A stretch of 64,000 bases of DNA from Lichenicoccus sp963693035 (GTDB lineage: Bacteria; Pseudomonadota; Alphaproteobacteria; Acetobacterales; Acetobacteraceae): the NCBI GenBank assembly GCA_963693035.2, contig CAXMMQ010000008.1, forward strand, positions 372,001-436,000, written 5' to 3'. Position numbers and translations under genes: made by a program. The notes beneath the pieces are model-generated. The model was not told the origin of the DNA. It saw only the letters and a program-made list of their open reading frames with translations, and searched no databases. The number at the start of each line of letters is the position of its first letter. The stretch's first letter is position 1. Positions 22,580 through 33,228 of the stretch are shown piece by piece.

Positions 22580-23632
22580 TCAGGTGTACTCGTAGATGAT
22601 AAGGATCCCGGTGCCCCCGGCGCCGCCTCCCGTCGCGGCCGTAGACGTACCCTGCCCTGTGCCAGCGCCTCCGGCGCCATGCCCAAGAGCGGCACCACCA
22701 ACAGCTACTGATCCATTAACGCCGCCGGCGCCAAATGGTGACATCGCGCCTTGTCCAGGAAGCGGCCCAACATTTGGGATGATGATGCCGCACAGCCCCG
22801 GCTGGCCTTGCGATGAAACGATAAGACTAGCGCCGGTCGCTGATGCCCCGGGCGCCCCTTGGCCCGCAAAGAGACCGGATGTGGTTGCTGCCGACGCTAT
22901 GGAGCCACCTCCGCCACCGGGAAATGTCGCTACAGTCCCAAAGGTCGTCGTGCCACCGGAGGACCCAGATTGGCCTGCTGTGGTCACTCCACCAGCACCA
23001 ACCGTAATTACTTGCGAGCCAGGGTTGGTGGTGTAGCCTTCACCATAAGTGCCAGCCGCCCCGCCCGAACCTACAGCATACGCACCCGATCCAGTCGCAA
23101 AGCCGCCGCCGCCGGATCCACCTCCGCCGACACCCTTGTAATAGATATGCGTGGTGCCGGCTGTGGGTGTGTAGGTGCCGGAGTTATTAAAGACCTGTAT
23201 GTTTAGCAGCCGACCGGTCTGCGCCGCCGCCGTGACCGGACAAGATAACCAGCCTGAGCCGCCGCTATCCGGGTTGGTGGTATTGCCGTCGACTGTGTTC
23301 AACCAAGCAAAGCCGGTCGTTGTGCTCTGCAGTATGGTGCCAATAGGATAGCCGCTGATGGCAGTTGCAAAGGTTGCGTCATATCGGATCGGACCGCCAG
23401 CGTTCTGCCACTGGACCCAGGAAGACAATAAGTTGAGGATGCCGTTGAAGTCCTGGCCAAATGGCGCCACGCCCCCTGCCGAGAGAGGCGTCATGGTTAG
23501 CGGCGGAAATCCGTCGGTGAGGGATGCGGCTCCCGGCGTGATCGTGATCTGCGATGCCGTCGGTATGGTGTTCTTTGCGCCGCTGTTTGCAAACGGAACG
23601 GGCAGTTTGGACGGGATGCCGGACAGAAGCAT
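22580..23632 (-). CDS. Tail fibre with Gly-rich C-terminal domain
   Basis: 350 residues. The N-terminus (MLLSGIPSKLPVPFANSGAK) and the segment FGQDFNGILNLLSSWVQWQN form the typical baseplate-attaching part of phage fibres. The C-terminal 190 residues are a Gly-rich domain (KGVGGGGSGGGGFATGSGAY) like that of the 883-aa fibre. It is the first fibre gene after the baseplate genes. Confidence 0.75.
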   Translation of the reverse strand: MLLSGIPSKLPVPFANSGAKNTIPTASQITITPGAASLTDGFPPLTMTPLSAGGVAPFGQDFNGILNLLSSWVQWQNAGGPIRYDATFATAISGYPIGTILQSTTTGFAWLNTVDGNTTNPDSGGSGWLSCPVTAAAQTGRLLNIQVFNNSGTYTPTAGTTHIYYKGVGGGGSGGGGFATGSGAYAVGSGGAAGTYGEGYTTNPGSQVITVGAGGVTTAGQSGSSGGTTTFGTVATFPGGGGGSIASAATTSGLFAGQGAPGASATGASLIVSSQGQPGLCGIIIPNVGPLPGQGAMSPFGAGGVNGSVAVGGAALGHGAGGAGTGQGTSTAATGGGAGGTGILIIYEYT

Positions 23633-23643
23633 GCAGGCGACCT

Positions 23644-24321
23644 CTAATTGATGACTGTAGCGCCGTCAGGCAGGAAAGTGCCCTGGCCGAAGCCCACTGC
23701 CGATGCGGAACCCGCTTCCTTGAAGCCGAAGGTACTGTATTGCGGCTGCTGAACTGCCGAGATCAGCACCGCCGCCGGGGCCGGCAGCACGCCTGCGGTA
23801 GTGACGATGGCGAACTCAAACGGCTGCAGATAGAACTCGAAGGTATAGCGCATCTGCATGTTGCCGAAGTTGGTCACATAGCAGCGGCCGCGCCCTGGAA
23901 ACAGCGTCTGCAGCATCTGGTTCAGGGCGGCTATCGTGGCCCGCGTAATGTTCGCAGCCGCCTTGACGAGGATCAGCGTGAGAAACGCCTCGTCCGACAG
24001 GGTATAGTTGCTAGTTGCGACTGAGCCGGTATTGAAGACAGCCTGACCGAACGGCCCGTAGTCCGCTGAGACTCCGCTCGTGGTGTCATGAAAGCCGAAA
24101 TTGATATTAGACGCCGGCACGGTCAGCACGCGCGACACGCCGACAATCCGCCCCCAGATGTCCAGGCCAATCCCCTGGGCAGTCATGACGTCAAAAATGT
24201 CGCTGTAGAAGGCGTTTATGTTTGCTCGCGGATCCAGGTAGGTGTTTGCGAGCCCAACGACCTGCATCAACAACGGTGAATTTGCATACTGACTAAGAAC
24301 TGTCGCTCCAACATTCTGCAT
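23644..24321 (-). CDS. DUF2612-like baseplate/tail protein
   Basis: 225 residues. Starts MQNVGATVLSQYANSPLLMQ and carries QGIGLDIWGRIVGVSRVL, then DEAFLTLILVKAAANITRAT, the features of DUF2612 tail proteins, which connect baseplate wedges with fibres. Immediately downstream of the Baseplate_J gene. Confidence 0.75.
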   Translation of the reverse strand: MQNVGATVLSQYANSPLLMQVVGLANTYLDPRANINAFYSDIFDVMTAQGIGLDIWGRIVGVSRVLTVPASNINFGFHDTTSGVSADYGPFGQAVFNTGSVATSNYTLSDEAFLTLILVKAAANITRATIAALNQMLQTLFPGRGRCYVTNFGNMQMRYTFEFYLQPFEFAIVTTAGVLPAPAAVLISAVQQPQYSTFGFKEAGSASAVGFGQGTFLPDGATVIN

Positions 24322-24329
24322 TGCCAGGT

Positions 24330-25547
24330 CTACATCAGGATCAGCGAGACATTAGACGGTGAGAACGTCGGGATCTGATTGATCGGGCAGAGAACCTCGT
24401 AGGCGTTTGCAGAGCTGGTGCCGATCAGGATGGAGACCACCTGGGCCCAGGGTCCAAGGGCTGCGATGACCGCGTAGTAGCGGCTGGCATAGAGCATTGA
24501 ACCAATCCGGGCTCGGCTGCCGCCATCGCCCCCAGCGAAAGCCAGTGCGATAGCTGCCTGAATGAGCGCTAGCGCGTTAGACGGCACCGACGTGCCGTTG
24601 GTGATGGTCACCGCGAACAGGATCGGCAACGAGGCAGGCGTCTGGAAGTTGATGGCGTAGGATGGCTGCGGGTAGCTGTAGCTGGTGTCGGTCACCGTGA
24701 CGGTGGTGTTGCCGGTGGTGTTTGCTCCCGGACCGATCTTGGTGAAGATGGCCTGTGCCACGGCGGCGGCTGCTCCACCCGAGACGCAAACATAGACGCT
24801 GTTGGCACCGATCGTCTGGCCGCCGGAGCTGACTGCCGTCCCCGTCGGGTTCTGGGTGACGTAGGCATCAAGCACGCCAGACACCGAGAGCACAGCCCCC
24901 AGGATAGACTGGATGGTTCCTTGGGCGTTCTGCTCGACCGACTGCTGGCGTCGCGTCTCGAAAGCGCTACGGCTTTCCACCACGTTGCCGAGCACGCCGG
25001 CCGTGGTGTTGGTGATGGCGTTCCAGTTCGGGATGGTCTGGTAGATGGTGTTCAGGTACCCGATTGGGCAGGCGATGGGTCCGGTGGTCTGGCATGCGAA
25101 CGGCAGTACGATCGTGCCTGCGCCCTGCGGCACGGTCCCGCCGGCCGTGCAGGTGTAAAGGTTGCCCGCCTGATCCTGAGCCAACGCGCCGGTCGGAATG
25201 GTCACGCCCGACAGGGCGGTGCAGGTGGCCTGCACGACGGTCGAAGTCGCCGGGTTCCGGGTGATGAAATAGATCCTGCCGACGGCGTCCTGAAAGCGGC
25301 CGTAGCTGAAGGCCGGGTCGACCAGGTTGGTAATCAGCTGAAAGTTGGCGTTGCAGTCGGCAATGATGGCGGAGAGCGAGGTCGCCAGCTGCCCCTGCGG
25401 CGTGTTCAGCGCCGGGTTCAGCGACGCCCCAAAGGCCGCGGCAAGGTCGGCCTGGACACCGGCGAGAATGACGCTCTCGGCGGGTCCGACGAAGCCGGTG
25501 GCGCCGAACGTAGGCGTCGGCACATTGGTGGAGATAATGCCGCTCAT
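24330..25547 (-). CDS. Baseplate J-like wedge protein
   Basis: 405 residues. Baseplate_J features: QLATSLSAIIADCNANFQLI near the N-terminus, the RSAFETRRQQSVEQNAQGTI segment near residue 190, and LDAYVTQNPTGTAVSSGG. It builds the baseplate wedge that controls sheath contraction. Adjacent to the gp25-like gene, the usual order. Confidence 0.85.
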   Translation of the reverse strand: MSGIISTNVPTPTFGATGFVGPAESVILAGVQADLAAAFGASLNPALNTPQGQLATSLSAIIADCNANFQLITNLVDPAFSYGRFQDAVGRIYFITRNPATSTVVQATCTALSGVTIPTGALAQDQAGNLYTCTAGGTVPQGAGTIVLPFACQTTGPIACPIGYLNTIYQTIPNWNAITNTTAGVLGNVVESRSAFETRRQQSVEQNAQGTIQSILGAVLSVSGVLDAYVTQNPTGTAVSSGGQTIGANSVYVCVSGGAAAAVAQAIFTKIGPGANTTGNTTVTVTDTSYSYPQPSYAINFQTPASLPILFAVTITNGTSVPSNALALIQAAIALAFAGGDGGSRARIGSMLYASRYYAVIAALGPWAQVVSILIGTSSANAYEVLCPINQIPTFSPSNVSLILM

Positions 25548-25557
25548 GCTGCCTCCG

Positions 25558-25932
25558 TCAGAAGTTGGCGGGTGTCAGCACGCCGGCCTCGTCAGTGATC
25601 TGGACTTGCCCGGCGCAGACCCTGCCGGCAATCGAGGTGATGAAGCACTGGGCGTGCACCACGCCTGGCACCGCCAGCGCTGCTGTCGTGAACAGGCTCT
25701 TCAGCGTGGTGAGCGACGGCGTGTCAGCGAAGATGTTGGTAAAGTACGGCACTCCCAGCGTCGTGTCGTAGTAGGCCTCGCCCTGAAACGTCTTGATGGC
25801 TGAGGCCGCATCCTGCGCCAGCGCATAGCCGCCTTGACTAGTGCCTGTGGCACCGAAGGTCAGCGCTATGTTGCCGTTGACGTCGAGCTCGAGGTCCCAG
25901 GTGGCGGCGTTGAGTAGAACGGTGGCCGGCAT
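25558..25932 (-). CDS. gp25-like baseplate protein
   Basis: 124 residues. WDLELDVNGNIALTFG followed by YALAQDAASAIKTFQGEAYY is the pattern of W/gp25-type baseplate wedge proteins that nucleate the sheath. It starts one base after the spike gene stop (shared A). Confidence 0.75.
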   Translation of the reverse strand: MPATVLLNAATWDLELDVNGNIALTFGATGTSQGGYALAQDAASAIKTFQGEAYYDTTLGVPYFTNIFADTPSLTTLKSLFTTAALAVPGVVHAQCFITSIAGRVCAGQVQITDEAGVLTPANF

Positions 25933-26576
25933 CAGCCTTGTGCCTTGCCGGTGACGCCACTGCCTGTTTGTACGCCGCTATGCACATGATTATCCATGTC
26001 GATGCCGCCGAAAATGCCGTTCCCCTGTCCAACGGTGCTGCCGCTAACCGTGAGGTTGCCCTGAACGGCAACCGTCGGCGCGTTCAGCGTGATCTCGGTC
26101 GGGGAATAGACGGTCACGCCGTTTTGGTTGAACTGGATGTATTGCATCGGCTGCGCATTGAGGCAGCCGCCGAGGTAGATCCCGTCTGCGTAGGAGAAGC
26201 GCCGGTAGCTCCCTGGGCTGGCGGCGGCTTTGGTCGTCTTGACGCTGGAGATGTCGCGCGAGCAGAAGCCGGCTACGCCGATGTCGCCCACCACCGGGTC
26301 AATGATGATGGCGTTGGTGCCACCCTGCACCCGTACGTAGGGAAGACCATGGATGATGCCGTGAGCGGTGGTGTTACCGGCTCCGTCCATGCCCGCTGTG
26401 AGGATCTGCACGTCGACGAAGCCGACCGCGGCAAGAGCCCCACTCGTCGTCACGGCTTTTACTTGCACCAAAGATGTGGTGGCAATGCGTCCCAACGCCT
26501 GCCGGATTTGAAAGGCGGTTGCGTGCCAATTCGACCCAGAACTGCCAACGTCCATCTGCCCGGCGTAGCCGCTCAA
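25932..26576 (-). CDS. Baseplate spike protein (Gp138 N-terminal type)
   Basis: 214 residues. The central part (TTSLVQVKAVTTSGALAAVG, IIIDPVVGDIGVAGFCSRDI) is the OB-fold of the spike family; the end GGIDMDNHVHSGVQTGSG carries the H-x-H motif that binds an iron ion at the tip of membrane-piercing spikes. It ends the tail tube. This gene is intact, directly beside the frameshifted region. Confidence 0.8.
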   Translation of the reverse strand: MSGYAGQMDVGSSGSNWHATAFQIRQALGRIATTSLVQVKAVTTSGALAAVGFVDVQILTAGMDGAGNTTAHGIIHGLPYVRVQGGTNAIIIDPVVGDIGVAGFCSRDISSVKTTKAAASPGSYRRFSYADGIYLGGCLNAQPMQYIQFNQNGVTVYSPTEITLNAPTVAVQGNLTVSGSTVGQGNGIFGGIDMDNHVHSGVQTGSGVTGKAQG

Positions 26577-27506
26577 GTGCTTAGCCCTACGTTCGGAGTG
26601 ACGCTTACGCCCGCCTGCTCCGCTGCAGCGAGGTTGATCAGTCCGAGATCAGTGAACCACGGCCCATCTGGTGTCAGGCTCGCCAGATCGTGGGACAATT
26701 GGTGCACCGTCCAGACACCGTTGGCCTGGGGGACTGACCGACGACTGCACCTGCACCTGTCCGAAGTAGCGGATCGACGGATTGTAAAGGCAGCGCACCG
26801 AGACCTGGATGCCGCCGCTGTAGGTCGGGTAGCCGACCATGGCCGGTTGTCTTGCTGACTCAGCGGAATGGCACCCCGACGAGAACTGTTATTGAGCCAG
26901 ATACACAGTGTGCTGCCCAAAGTGTCGTCCGTGGTCATGCCGATGCCGGCGTCACGAGCCACCTGCTCGGCCTGATCGTAGGCGCTGCCATAGTAGTACG
27001 CGTTGAACAGTTTGATGCCTTGCACCCCGTTGTTCTCGAACCCGTAGCCCATCTGCGCCGCAAACCCCGCCATCAGCTGCGCCACGTCGGCCGAGCCGGC
27101 CACGCTGGTAGGCGCTGCAGGTGCTAGACGGTCAACATACTGGGGTGAAGCTGTTGACGTTGAAAGCCACGTCGGGCGCGCCGGAGTAGTCGGCCCATGC
27201 ATCGGTGATGGTGCCCTTGTAGACGGCTGACACACCGGCTACCGCATCGCCGGCCGAGATGGTGATGGTGTTGTTGCGCACCAGGTAGTTCGGCACACCC
27301 AGGCTTGACAACTGCCGCATCAGGAAATCCTGCATGCCGTAGATACGCGCAGTTGCGGTTCCGAAGCCGGGCAGCCCGGTGCGCTCAACCGTGACGGCGC
27401 AGCGCAGCCCGCTCAACGTGACCGTGTTGCCGCCAGCCTTTCCAAAGGTGCCGGTTCCCAGCGTGATCGCGATGGTGATCTGCCGCTGCGTGATGCTGCC
27501 GCTCAC
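26573..27506 (-). pseudogene. Baseplate hub-like protein, frameshifted
   Basis: Reconstructed from GTG 27506 (VSGSITQRQITIAITLGTG). The coding sense moves between frames near 27145 (NVNSFTPQ continues as YVDRLAPAAPTSVAG), near 26860 and near 26740, ending QAGVSVTPNVGLST at 26573. The intact product would be about 310 residues, of the size and position of a tail hub or gp27-like protein. The breaks may be real decay or sequence errors. Confidence 0.6.
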
Positions 27507-28494
27507 GTCGGCACCACACCTATCGTGGCTAGATCTGCCGGCGCGTAATAGTAGAGGGCGTACTGCCGTGCCCAGGCCGGTGTAGACCGGATTGGTGCTG
27601 TTGGTGATGGTATCCAGGAACGCCAGGTCACCGGCAAAGCCGAGATAGGTCTGCCGCACGATGAGCACGCGGTTGAGACAGAGCACGCCGCCGATGACGA
27701 GCGCGTTGTTTACGGACAGGTCCAGGAAGAGCGCCGTGTGCCCCGGTGCGGTCAACCGGGTATAGAGGTTGATCTGGCAGTTCTGTTGGTCGAGCAGCAC
27801 GCCAAAGGTCTGGTTCGGAATGGGCGACAGCGGGATCGACTGCATCGCTATTCCGGCATGCTGGTGGACTCGGTCGGGCACGCTGACGGTCTGCGTCTGC
27901 ATGGTGCCAAGGTCGGTGGTAGCGATACTCGACGGCTGGCTCGTGTTGGTGAACGCAGGCGGCGGCGCCAGAAGCACCTGCTCAAATATCAGATTGACGG
28001 TCAGCATGGTGGTGCCGTTCTGCGCCGTTCGCCGAAAGTCGAAGCTGGTCAGGTTGAAGTTGTTGTAGCTGCCGTCCGGCGTGACGATGGTGACTAGCGA
28101 GGTCGAGTAGACAGCACTAAAGACCGTTGTCAGGAACTTGCCGCGGTTGCTGTTGCCCGGGGTCAAGCCGCCCAGCGCGCTTGTCAGCGCCGACCCTATG
28201 GCACCCCCGGACAGCAGCGTTGCGAGCGGACCGCTCTGGCCTCCGTAGGCCACCGTGACGTGACACTCCCCCCGGCGTCACGACCTTGTTGTAGGTCTGG
28301 AACGTGCCGTCCTCGACCGGGAAGTCGCTGATCCGGAAGCCCTTGCGTATTCGAAGCTCAGGATGGCATCAGGGCGCGATGATCGGCTGCGTGGTCTGGG
28401 CAGCGAAGATCCCCAGCTTGGTCCCGAGAACGCCTTGAGCAGTCCGGCTGCATCGGATGGCCGCCAGGGCAACTGTGCCGAGAAGGCCGCTCAC
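27503..28494 (-). pseudogene. Baseplate/tail protein, frameshifted
   Basis: Reconstructed from GTG 28494 (VSGLLGTVALAAIR), overlapping the tape measure stop. Frame changes near 28440, 28385, 28350, 28265 and 27565. The best-preserved part is AYGGQSGPLATLLSGGAIGS to NPVYTGLGTAV; the expected end is YYYAPADLATIGVVPT with the stop at 27503, overlapping the hub start (GTGA). As sequenced, the last frameshift fuses it to the hub gene. It is probably a baseplate component. Confidence 0.55.
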
Positions 28495-30067
28495 TAGGCC
28501 GGCCCATAGTTCGACTGCACGGCGTAGGCGTGCGTCTTCATTGCCTGCGTTATATCGCGGGCGATTGCATTGGCGTCCTTGCCCTGCGTCATAATGGTGA
28601 TGGTGTCGACATGCATCGAAGCGGTGCGGCTGTTGTCGGTGTTGTGTGTCACGCTGTTGGCCGCAGCCGCGCCACTGCCGCGTATTCCGGCTAGCATGGA
28701 GGCAAACGCTGGGTCGACGACTGGGGTGGCGGGCGGCGCTGGCTGCGCACGACGCTCACCGGGCTGGAGATTGGCTTCGTGCTTCTGCCACGCCGTTAGG
28801 CGGGCTTCGGCCATCGCGCCGCGCGCATTGGCCTCCACCACTTGTCGCGAGGCCGCTCACCCACCTCGCTGACGGTGGATCCGGCACCGTGGGCGGTGGT
28901 CTGCTTGCGCAGCGCGCGACCGGTTTCGCTCTCGGGGCCGTCCGGGCCGATCTCCCAGGCGTAGGCCCGGAGCTGCTCGCCATAGTCCCATCTCGGACAG
29001 CTTCTTGTGGAAGTGCGCCTCGATGGCTGCCTGCCGATGCGGGTGCCACTGCGCCAGCCCGATGGCCTGCCCGTTGTCGCCTGTGATGTGCGGGTCGAAC
29101 GTGCCGCCGGTCTCGCGCTGGATGTTGGCCACGATGCCGGATGCCTGCTCGGGCGAGTAGCTCCCTCCAGCCCGCGCTGGTGAAGAAGTCCATCGCCTGC
29201 TGCGCCATCTCCTTGCCGTGCTTGGAGATGCCGAGGCTCGGGAAGGCGGCGTGGAACCGGTCGTCCAAGCGCTGCATCAAGCCATGGCGCCGGATTCGAC
29301 ACCGAGCGGATCCTGATTGGGCGTGTTCGACGGCGCCCCCGGCGCATCGTCAAGGGTCGCCTTCATGTCGCCGTGATGGGCCAGGATCGGTGGGGTCTGG
29401 GCCGGGTCCTTGCTGCCGCGCAGGTAGAAATAGATAGCGGCGGCTATGGCGCCGATCGTGCCGATGTTAGGATCTCTGCAGAGAGCGGCAATCACGCCAC
29501 CAAGACTCAAAGCCTCCGCGCCAGCCGCTACCTCTCCGCCGGCAACCGCCGCACCTTCGACCGCACCAGCGCCGGCCCGGGCCGCACCGGCAGAACCAAA
29601 GAGCTTCTTGATTACGAGGACGGTGCGAGCACCGCCGCCAAGGCTCCCAGCCCGGTCGTCAAGGCGGCAACGCCTGTCACCACGTCCGCTATACTGGTGG
29701 CAAGCTTCGGGTTGGCTTCGATCCAATCGTTGACAGACTTAAGGATGTGGCTCAGCCCGGGTTCGAGCTGGTTCATCACCGTGTCGCGTAAGTGCAACAG
29801 GTTCTGTTCAAACTCGAAACCTGGCCGGCAAAGTCGGTGCCGTTGCGCACCATGTCTGCCGTGCGAACACCGATTTCCCGGCTGCGCGCCATATCCGCGT
29901 CGTACTGCTTCGACCCGCGGTCCGTCTCGTTGATGATGTCCTGGCTCAGGCCAAGATTCTGGCCGCGCAAGTTGGTGTCGGCGACGCTGTGCGTGTCGCG
30001 ATACACCGCAGCTTGCGGATGGATCGGTAACCTTCCGTGAGGGCCCTGTAGTAGCTCAGGCGGCCGA

Positions 30068-31631
30068 CTACTTGGCGATGAGCGCGTTCGCGTAGTTCCA
30101 CGGCAGCAGTTCGTGCAGGCGCTGTGCAGGGTGGTCGGCGATGCGGCGTAGCGTGTCGCCAAGCCAGGCACGCGGATCGACGTCATTGAGCCTCGCGGTC
30201 ACGATCAGGCTGTAGATCGCGGCGGCTCGTTCGCCTCCACGGTCTGATCCGCGAACAGCCACGCCTTGCGGCCGATGGCGATGCCACGCAGCGCGCGTTC
30301 CGCCGCGTTGTTGGTGAGACAGATCCGGCCGTCCTCGAGGAACCGCGTAAACGCGGTCCATCGCTTCAGCATGTAGTCCATCGCGCGCCCGACATCGTTG
30401 TGTCTCGACAGCCGCGCGCGCTCGGTGCGCATCCAGGCTTCCAGCTCGCTGACCATCGGCACGATCATCTCTTGCCGTACTGCCAGACGCTGCTCGGCAG
30501 GTTGCCCGAGGATCCCCCGCTCGGCGTCAAAGATGGCGTCGATCCGCCGCACCGCCTCGATCGCAAGCGGCGCCTTGGCCAGGTCGGCGAGGACGAACCA
30601 GCTTGCGCCTGCCATGCGCCCAGCACGCTGCCTCGACAATGGTCCCAGGCGCGCGCCCCTCACGATAGAGCTCGTTGAACCCGGCATAGGCGTCCGCCTG
30701 CAGGATCCCCGTATAGCGGGAGAGATGCCGTCGCGGATGAGCCGCCGTCCGGTCGGGCGTGTAGTGGAACATCGCTGCTGGTGGGCTTGAGCTGCCGAAT
30801 GGCCCGTCGTCGCGCACATAGGTCCACAATCGACCGATGCTCGTCCGGTTCCTGGCCAGCACCGGCACGGTGGTGTCGTCGCCGTGCAGCCGCTCGGCTG
30901 CAAGCACATGGGCGCGGATCAGCTCGATGAGCGGCGCGAGAGCCCTGCTGCAGGCTCCGACCCAATCCCCCAGCGTGGAGACGTCGAGGTTGATCCCCTC
31001 ATGGGCGAACGTCTCGCTCTGCCGGTTCAGGGGCAGATGCTGGCCGAATTTCGCCTCGAGGATGGTCGCCAGCAGTTTCAGGTCCGGCGCGTCCGCGCGA
31101 GATCGGATGGAACGGCGCTGGGACCTGGGTGATCGTCTCGCAGGCGCGGCAGACCAGGCGCTCGCGCACCGTCTGCACCACCTTCCAGGAGCGTGGCACC
31201 ACCTCCAACGTCTCGGTGATGTCCTCGCCAAGCTTCGTCAGTTGCCCCTGGCAGCACGGGCAGGCCACCGGGCCGGGGATGACGACACGCTCGCGCGGCA
31301 GATGCGCCGGGAGGGGACGCCGTGCCGGACGAGGGTGCACGGGTTCCGGCCGATCGCTGTTGGATGACGTGACCGCCGTTGCGCGATCCTCGCTGGCCGT
31401 GGCCTCGAGCTCCTCGAGTTGCAGTTCGAGCTGGTCGAGCCTGGCGCCGCGCTCGGCGGAGGCGCCGAACCGCTCCTGCCGCAGCTTGGCGATCAGCAGC
31501 TTGAGATGCGCGACCATGGCATCCAGCCCGCTCGCCCGCGCCTCTGCCTCCTGGCGCGCCGCACGCTCGGCCAGGAGGGCCGCGCGCAGCGCCTCGAGCT
31601 CGTTCGGGATCGGATCCGCCGCGTCGGTCAC
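30068..31631 (-). pseudogene. tnpC: IS66 transposase TnpC, frameshifted
   Basis: Starts at GTG 31631 (VTDAADPIPNELEALRAALL). The N-terminal coiled coil and zinc-finger region (VACPCCQGQLTKLGEDITET, LVCRACETITQVPAPF) are followed by the catalytic domain with LHGDDTTVPVLARNRTS and NEL-type blocks and GRICLTNNAAERALRGIAIG near the end. Frame changes occur near 31095, 30590 and 30215. It would be about 520 residues if intact. Confidence 0.8.
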
Positions 31632-31672
31632 GCTGCAAGTGGAGCACGACGCGCACGCGGCGTGTACCCCCT

Positions 31673-32021
31673 TTATCCCGCCATCTCCGGCCGCCAGGTG
31701 CGCTGCGGATGTCGCCAGTCGATGCCTTCCAGCATGTAGGCGAGCTGCGAGGCCGAGATCGCGACAGTTCCGTCTGCGGGCGTCGGCCAGATGAAGCGGC
31801 CGCGCTCGAGCCGCTTGGCATACAACGACATGCCGAGACCGTCGTGCCAGAGGACCTTCACCAGATCGCCCCGACGGCCGCGGAACACGTAGAGGTCGCC
31901 TGCATGCGGATCGCGCTCGAGAGCCTGCTGGACCTGAAGCGCAAGGCCGTTCATGCCGCGGCGCATGTCGGTGTGTCCCGCCGCCCAGCCACACGCGCAC
32001 GCCGGATCGGATAGGGATCAC
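31673..32021 (-). pseudogene. tnpB: IS66 accessory protein TnpB, frameshifted
   Basis: Starts GTG 32021 (VIPIRSGVRVWL) in a GTGA overlap with tnpA, then one extra G in a G-rich run near 31980 shifts the frame. Most of the protein follows in the other frame: MRRGMNGLALQVQQALERDP, HAGDLYVFRGRRGDLVKVLW. This is the IS66 Orf2 family. Confidence 0.8.
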
Positions 32022-32400
32022 GACCGCAAGGCCGTCAGCACGCCCCGGAGCACCTTGAGATCCGCACCACGGCCGACACGCACGCAGACGCCGCCCGGCA
32101 ACATGATCTCGATCGATCGGTCAACGGGGACCTGTGGCGCCGCCCTGCTGTCGCCAACCACCGTCACCGGCAGGAAGCAGAGCCCTCGGCCGATGACAGC
32201 CCCGCTTGTGATCCATGCATGGCGCGCCGCCAGTGCCAGAGCAGGCCGCGACTAATGTCGTGGCGGCGCGCAACGATCGCGATGCTTGCGCCCGGCTCCT
32301 CTGTCTCGGCGAGGATCCGCGCCTTGTCCTCTGGCCGCCAGCGACGGCGACGCTCAACTCCAGTGATGATCTCAACCACGCCAACTGCCTCTAACGCCAC
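32018..32400 (-). pseudogene. tnpA: IS66 accessory protein TnpA, frameshifted
   Basis: Begins MALEAVGVVEIITGVERRRR with an HTH typical of IS66 Orf1 (ILAETEEPGASIAIVARRHD, ISRGLLWHWRRAM). A frameshift near 32185 moves the rest (PVDRSIEIMLPGGVCVRVGR, LKVLRGVLTALRS) to another frame. Confidence 0.75.
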
Positions 32401-33094
32401 ATCTAAAAGCGTGCGTAGAGTCGCCTAACTCCGGACGTCACAGCAGGCGGTGTTCACCGGACGGATACGATGATCGTCAGCGGATCGTCGTTGATGCTGG
32501 CGCCGATATACCCGAGCGCCTGCATAAGCGCCGGATTGGCCTGGAAGTGCGCTGCGGGTGGTGGCCTGGCGCAGCGTCACCAAGGCCTGCTGCGCGCCGG
32601 CCGCGTTGCCGCTTAGGCGTCCGACCGCCATGCTGAACGCGTCGATGGCGCCCGGGTCGAGCTGCGCGTTCTGGGCGGCAAATCCCAGGTTGCGCATCTC
32701 GGTGCTGCTGCTGGCCAGCGCGGCCTCAAGCCCCTTGCCGCCCATCAGCGCGGCGAACAACCCGAGCGCCTCGAGCTTCAGCTTGCTGAAGAACCCGGCC
32801 GCCACGCTGCCCTGCGCGTTCATCTCCTTGGCGCTGCGGGTCGCTTGATCGGATGTGCTCTTGGTGGCGCGGTTGGTGGCGCCCGCGCTCTGCTCGGCCT
32901 TCTTCCATAGGCCGTCGAACTCGGCGCCGCTCATGCCGAGCGCGGTGCGCAGCTTCTGGCGGGCCGCCTCGGCCTCGGCTGCGAAATTGCGCAGTCCTTC
33001 CTGCGCCTTGTCCATGCCAGACGTGAAGCCTTCGGCACTCAGGCCGAGCTCCATCACGAGACTGTCGATCACCGTGGGCATGCTGCGTATGCCC

Positions 33095-33208
33095 CTATGC
33101 CGGCGGCTTGAAGTTGCGCGCGAGTTCGGCGTTGCGCGCGTTCACCTCGACCACCTCGACGAGATCGTAGAGATCCTCGGTGCCGTAGTGCTCGTCCAGG
33201 TCACGCAT
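33095..33208 (-). CDS. Small tail-chaperone-like frame (37 aa)
   Basis: MRDLDEHYGTEDLYDLVEVV then a helical end (NARNAELARNFKPPA). It lies 20 bp after the tail assembly chaperone stop and 13 bp before the tape measure, the place where many phages express a frameshifted chaperone extension. It may be read as a separate protein or as the extension of the upstream gene by ribosomal slippage. Confidence 0.5.
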   Translation of the reverse strand: MRDLDEHYGTEDLYDLVEVVEVNARNAELARNFKPPA

Positions 33209-33228
33209 CGTGACACCTATGCCGCCGC

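Larger units (their letters stand above)
30030..32460 (-). mobile_element. IS66-family insertion in the tape measure gene
   Basis: About 2.4 kb with the three IS66 genes in order (tnpA, tnpB, tnpC, leftwards). The ends read inward GTAACCTTCC (left) and GTGAACACCG (right), a partial match to each other and to IS66 ends. Flanks CGGATGGAT and CGGACGGAT may be a slightly mutated target duplication. The exact borders are approximate. Confidence 0.8.
28494..33081 (-). pseudogene. Tail tape measure protein, split by IS66 and frameshifted
   Basis: Starts MPTVIDSLVMELGLSAEGFT at 33081 and has typical tape measure sequence (LRNFAAEAEAARQKL, SSSTEMRNLGFAAQNAQLDP). A frameshift near 32553 precedes the insertion: AHFQANPALMQALGYIGASI continues in another frame. 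The gene resumes left of the element with RGQNLGLSQDIINETDRGS, then breaks near 29800, 29625, 29280, 29130, 28985 and 28855. A tail lysozyme domain is recognisable (GTFDPHITGDNGQAIGLAQW). The C-terminus ends THAYAVQSNYGPA. Without the element it would be about 720 residues. Disruption here should block tail assembly. Confidence 0.85.
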
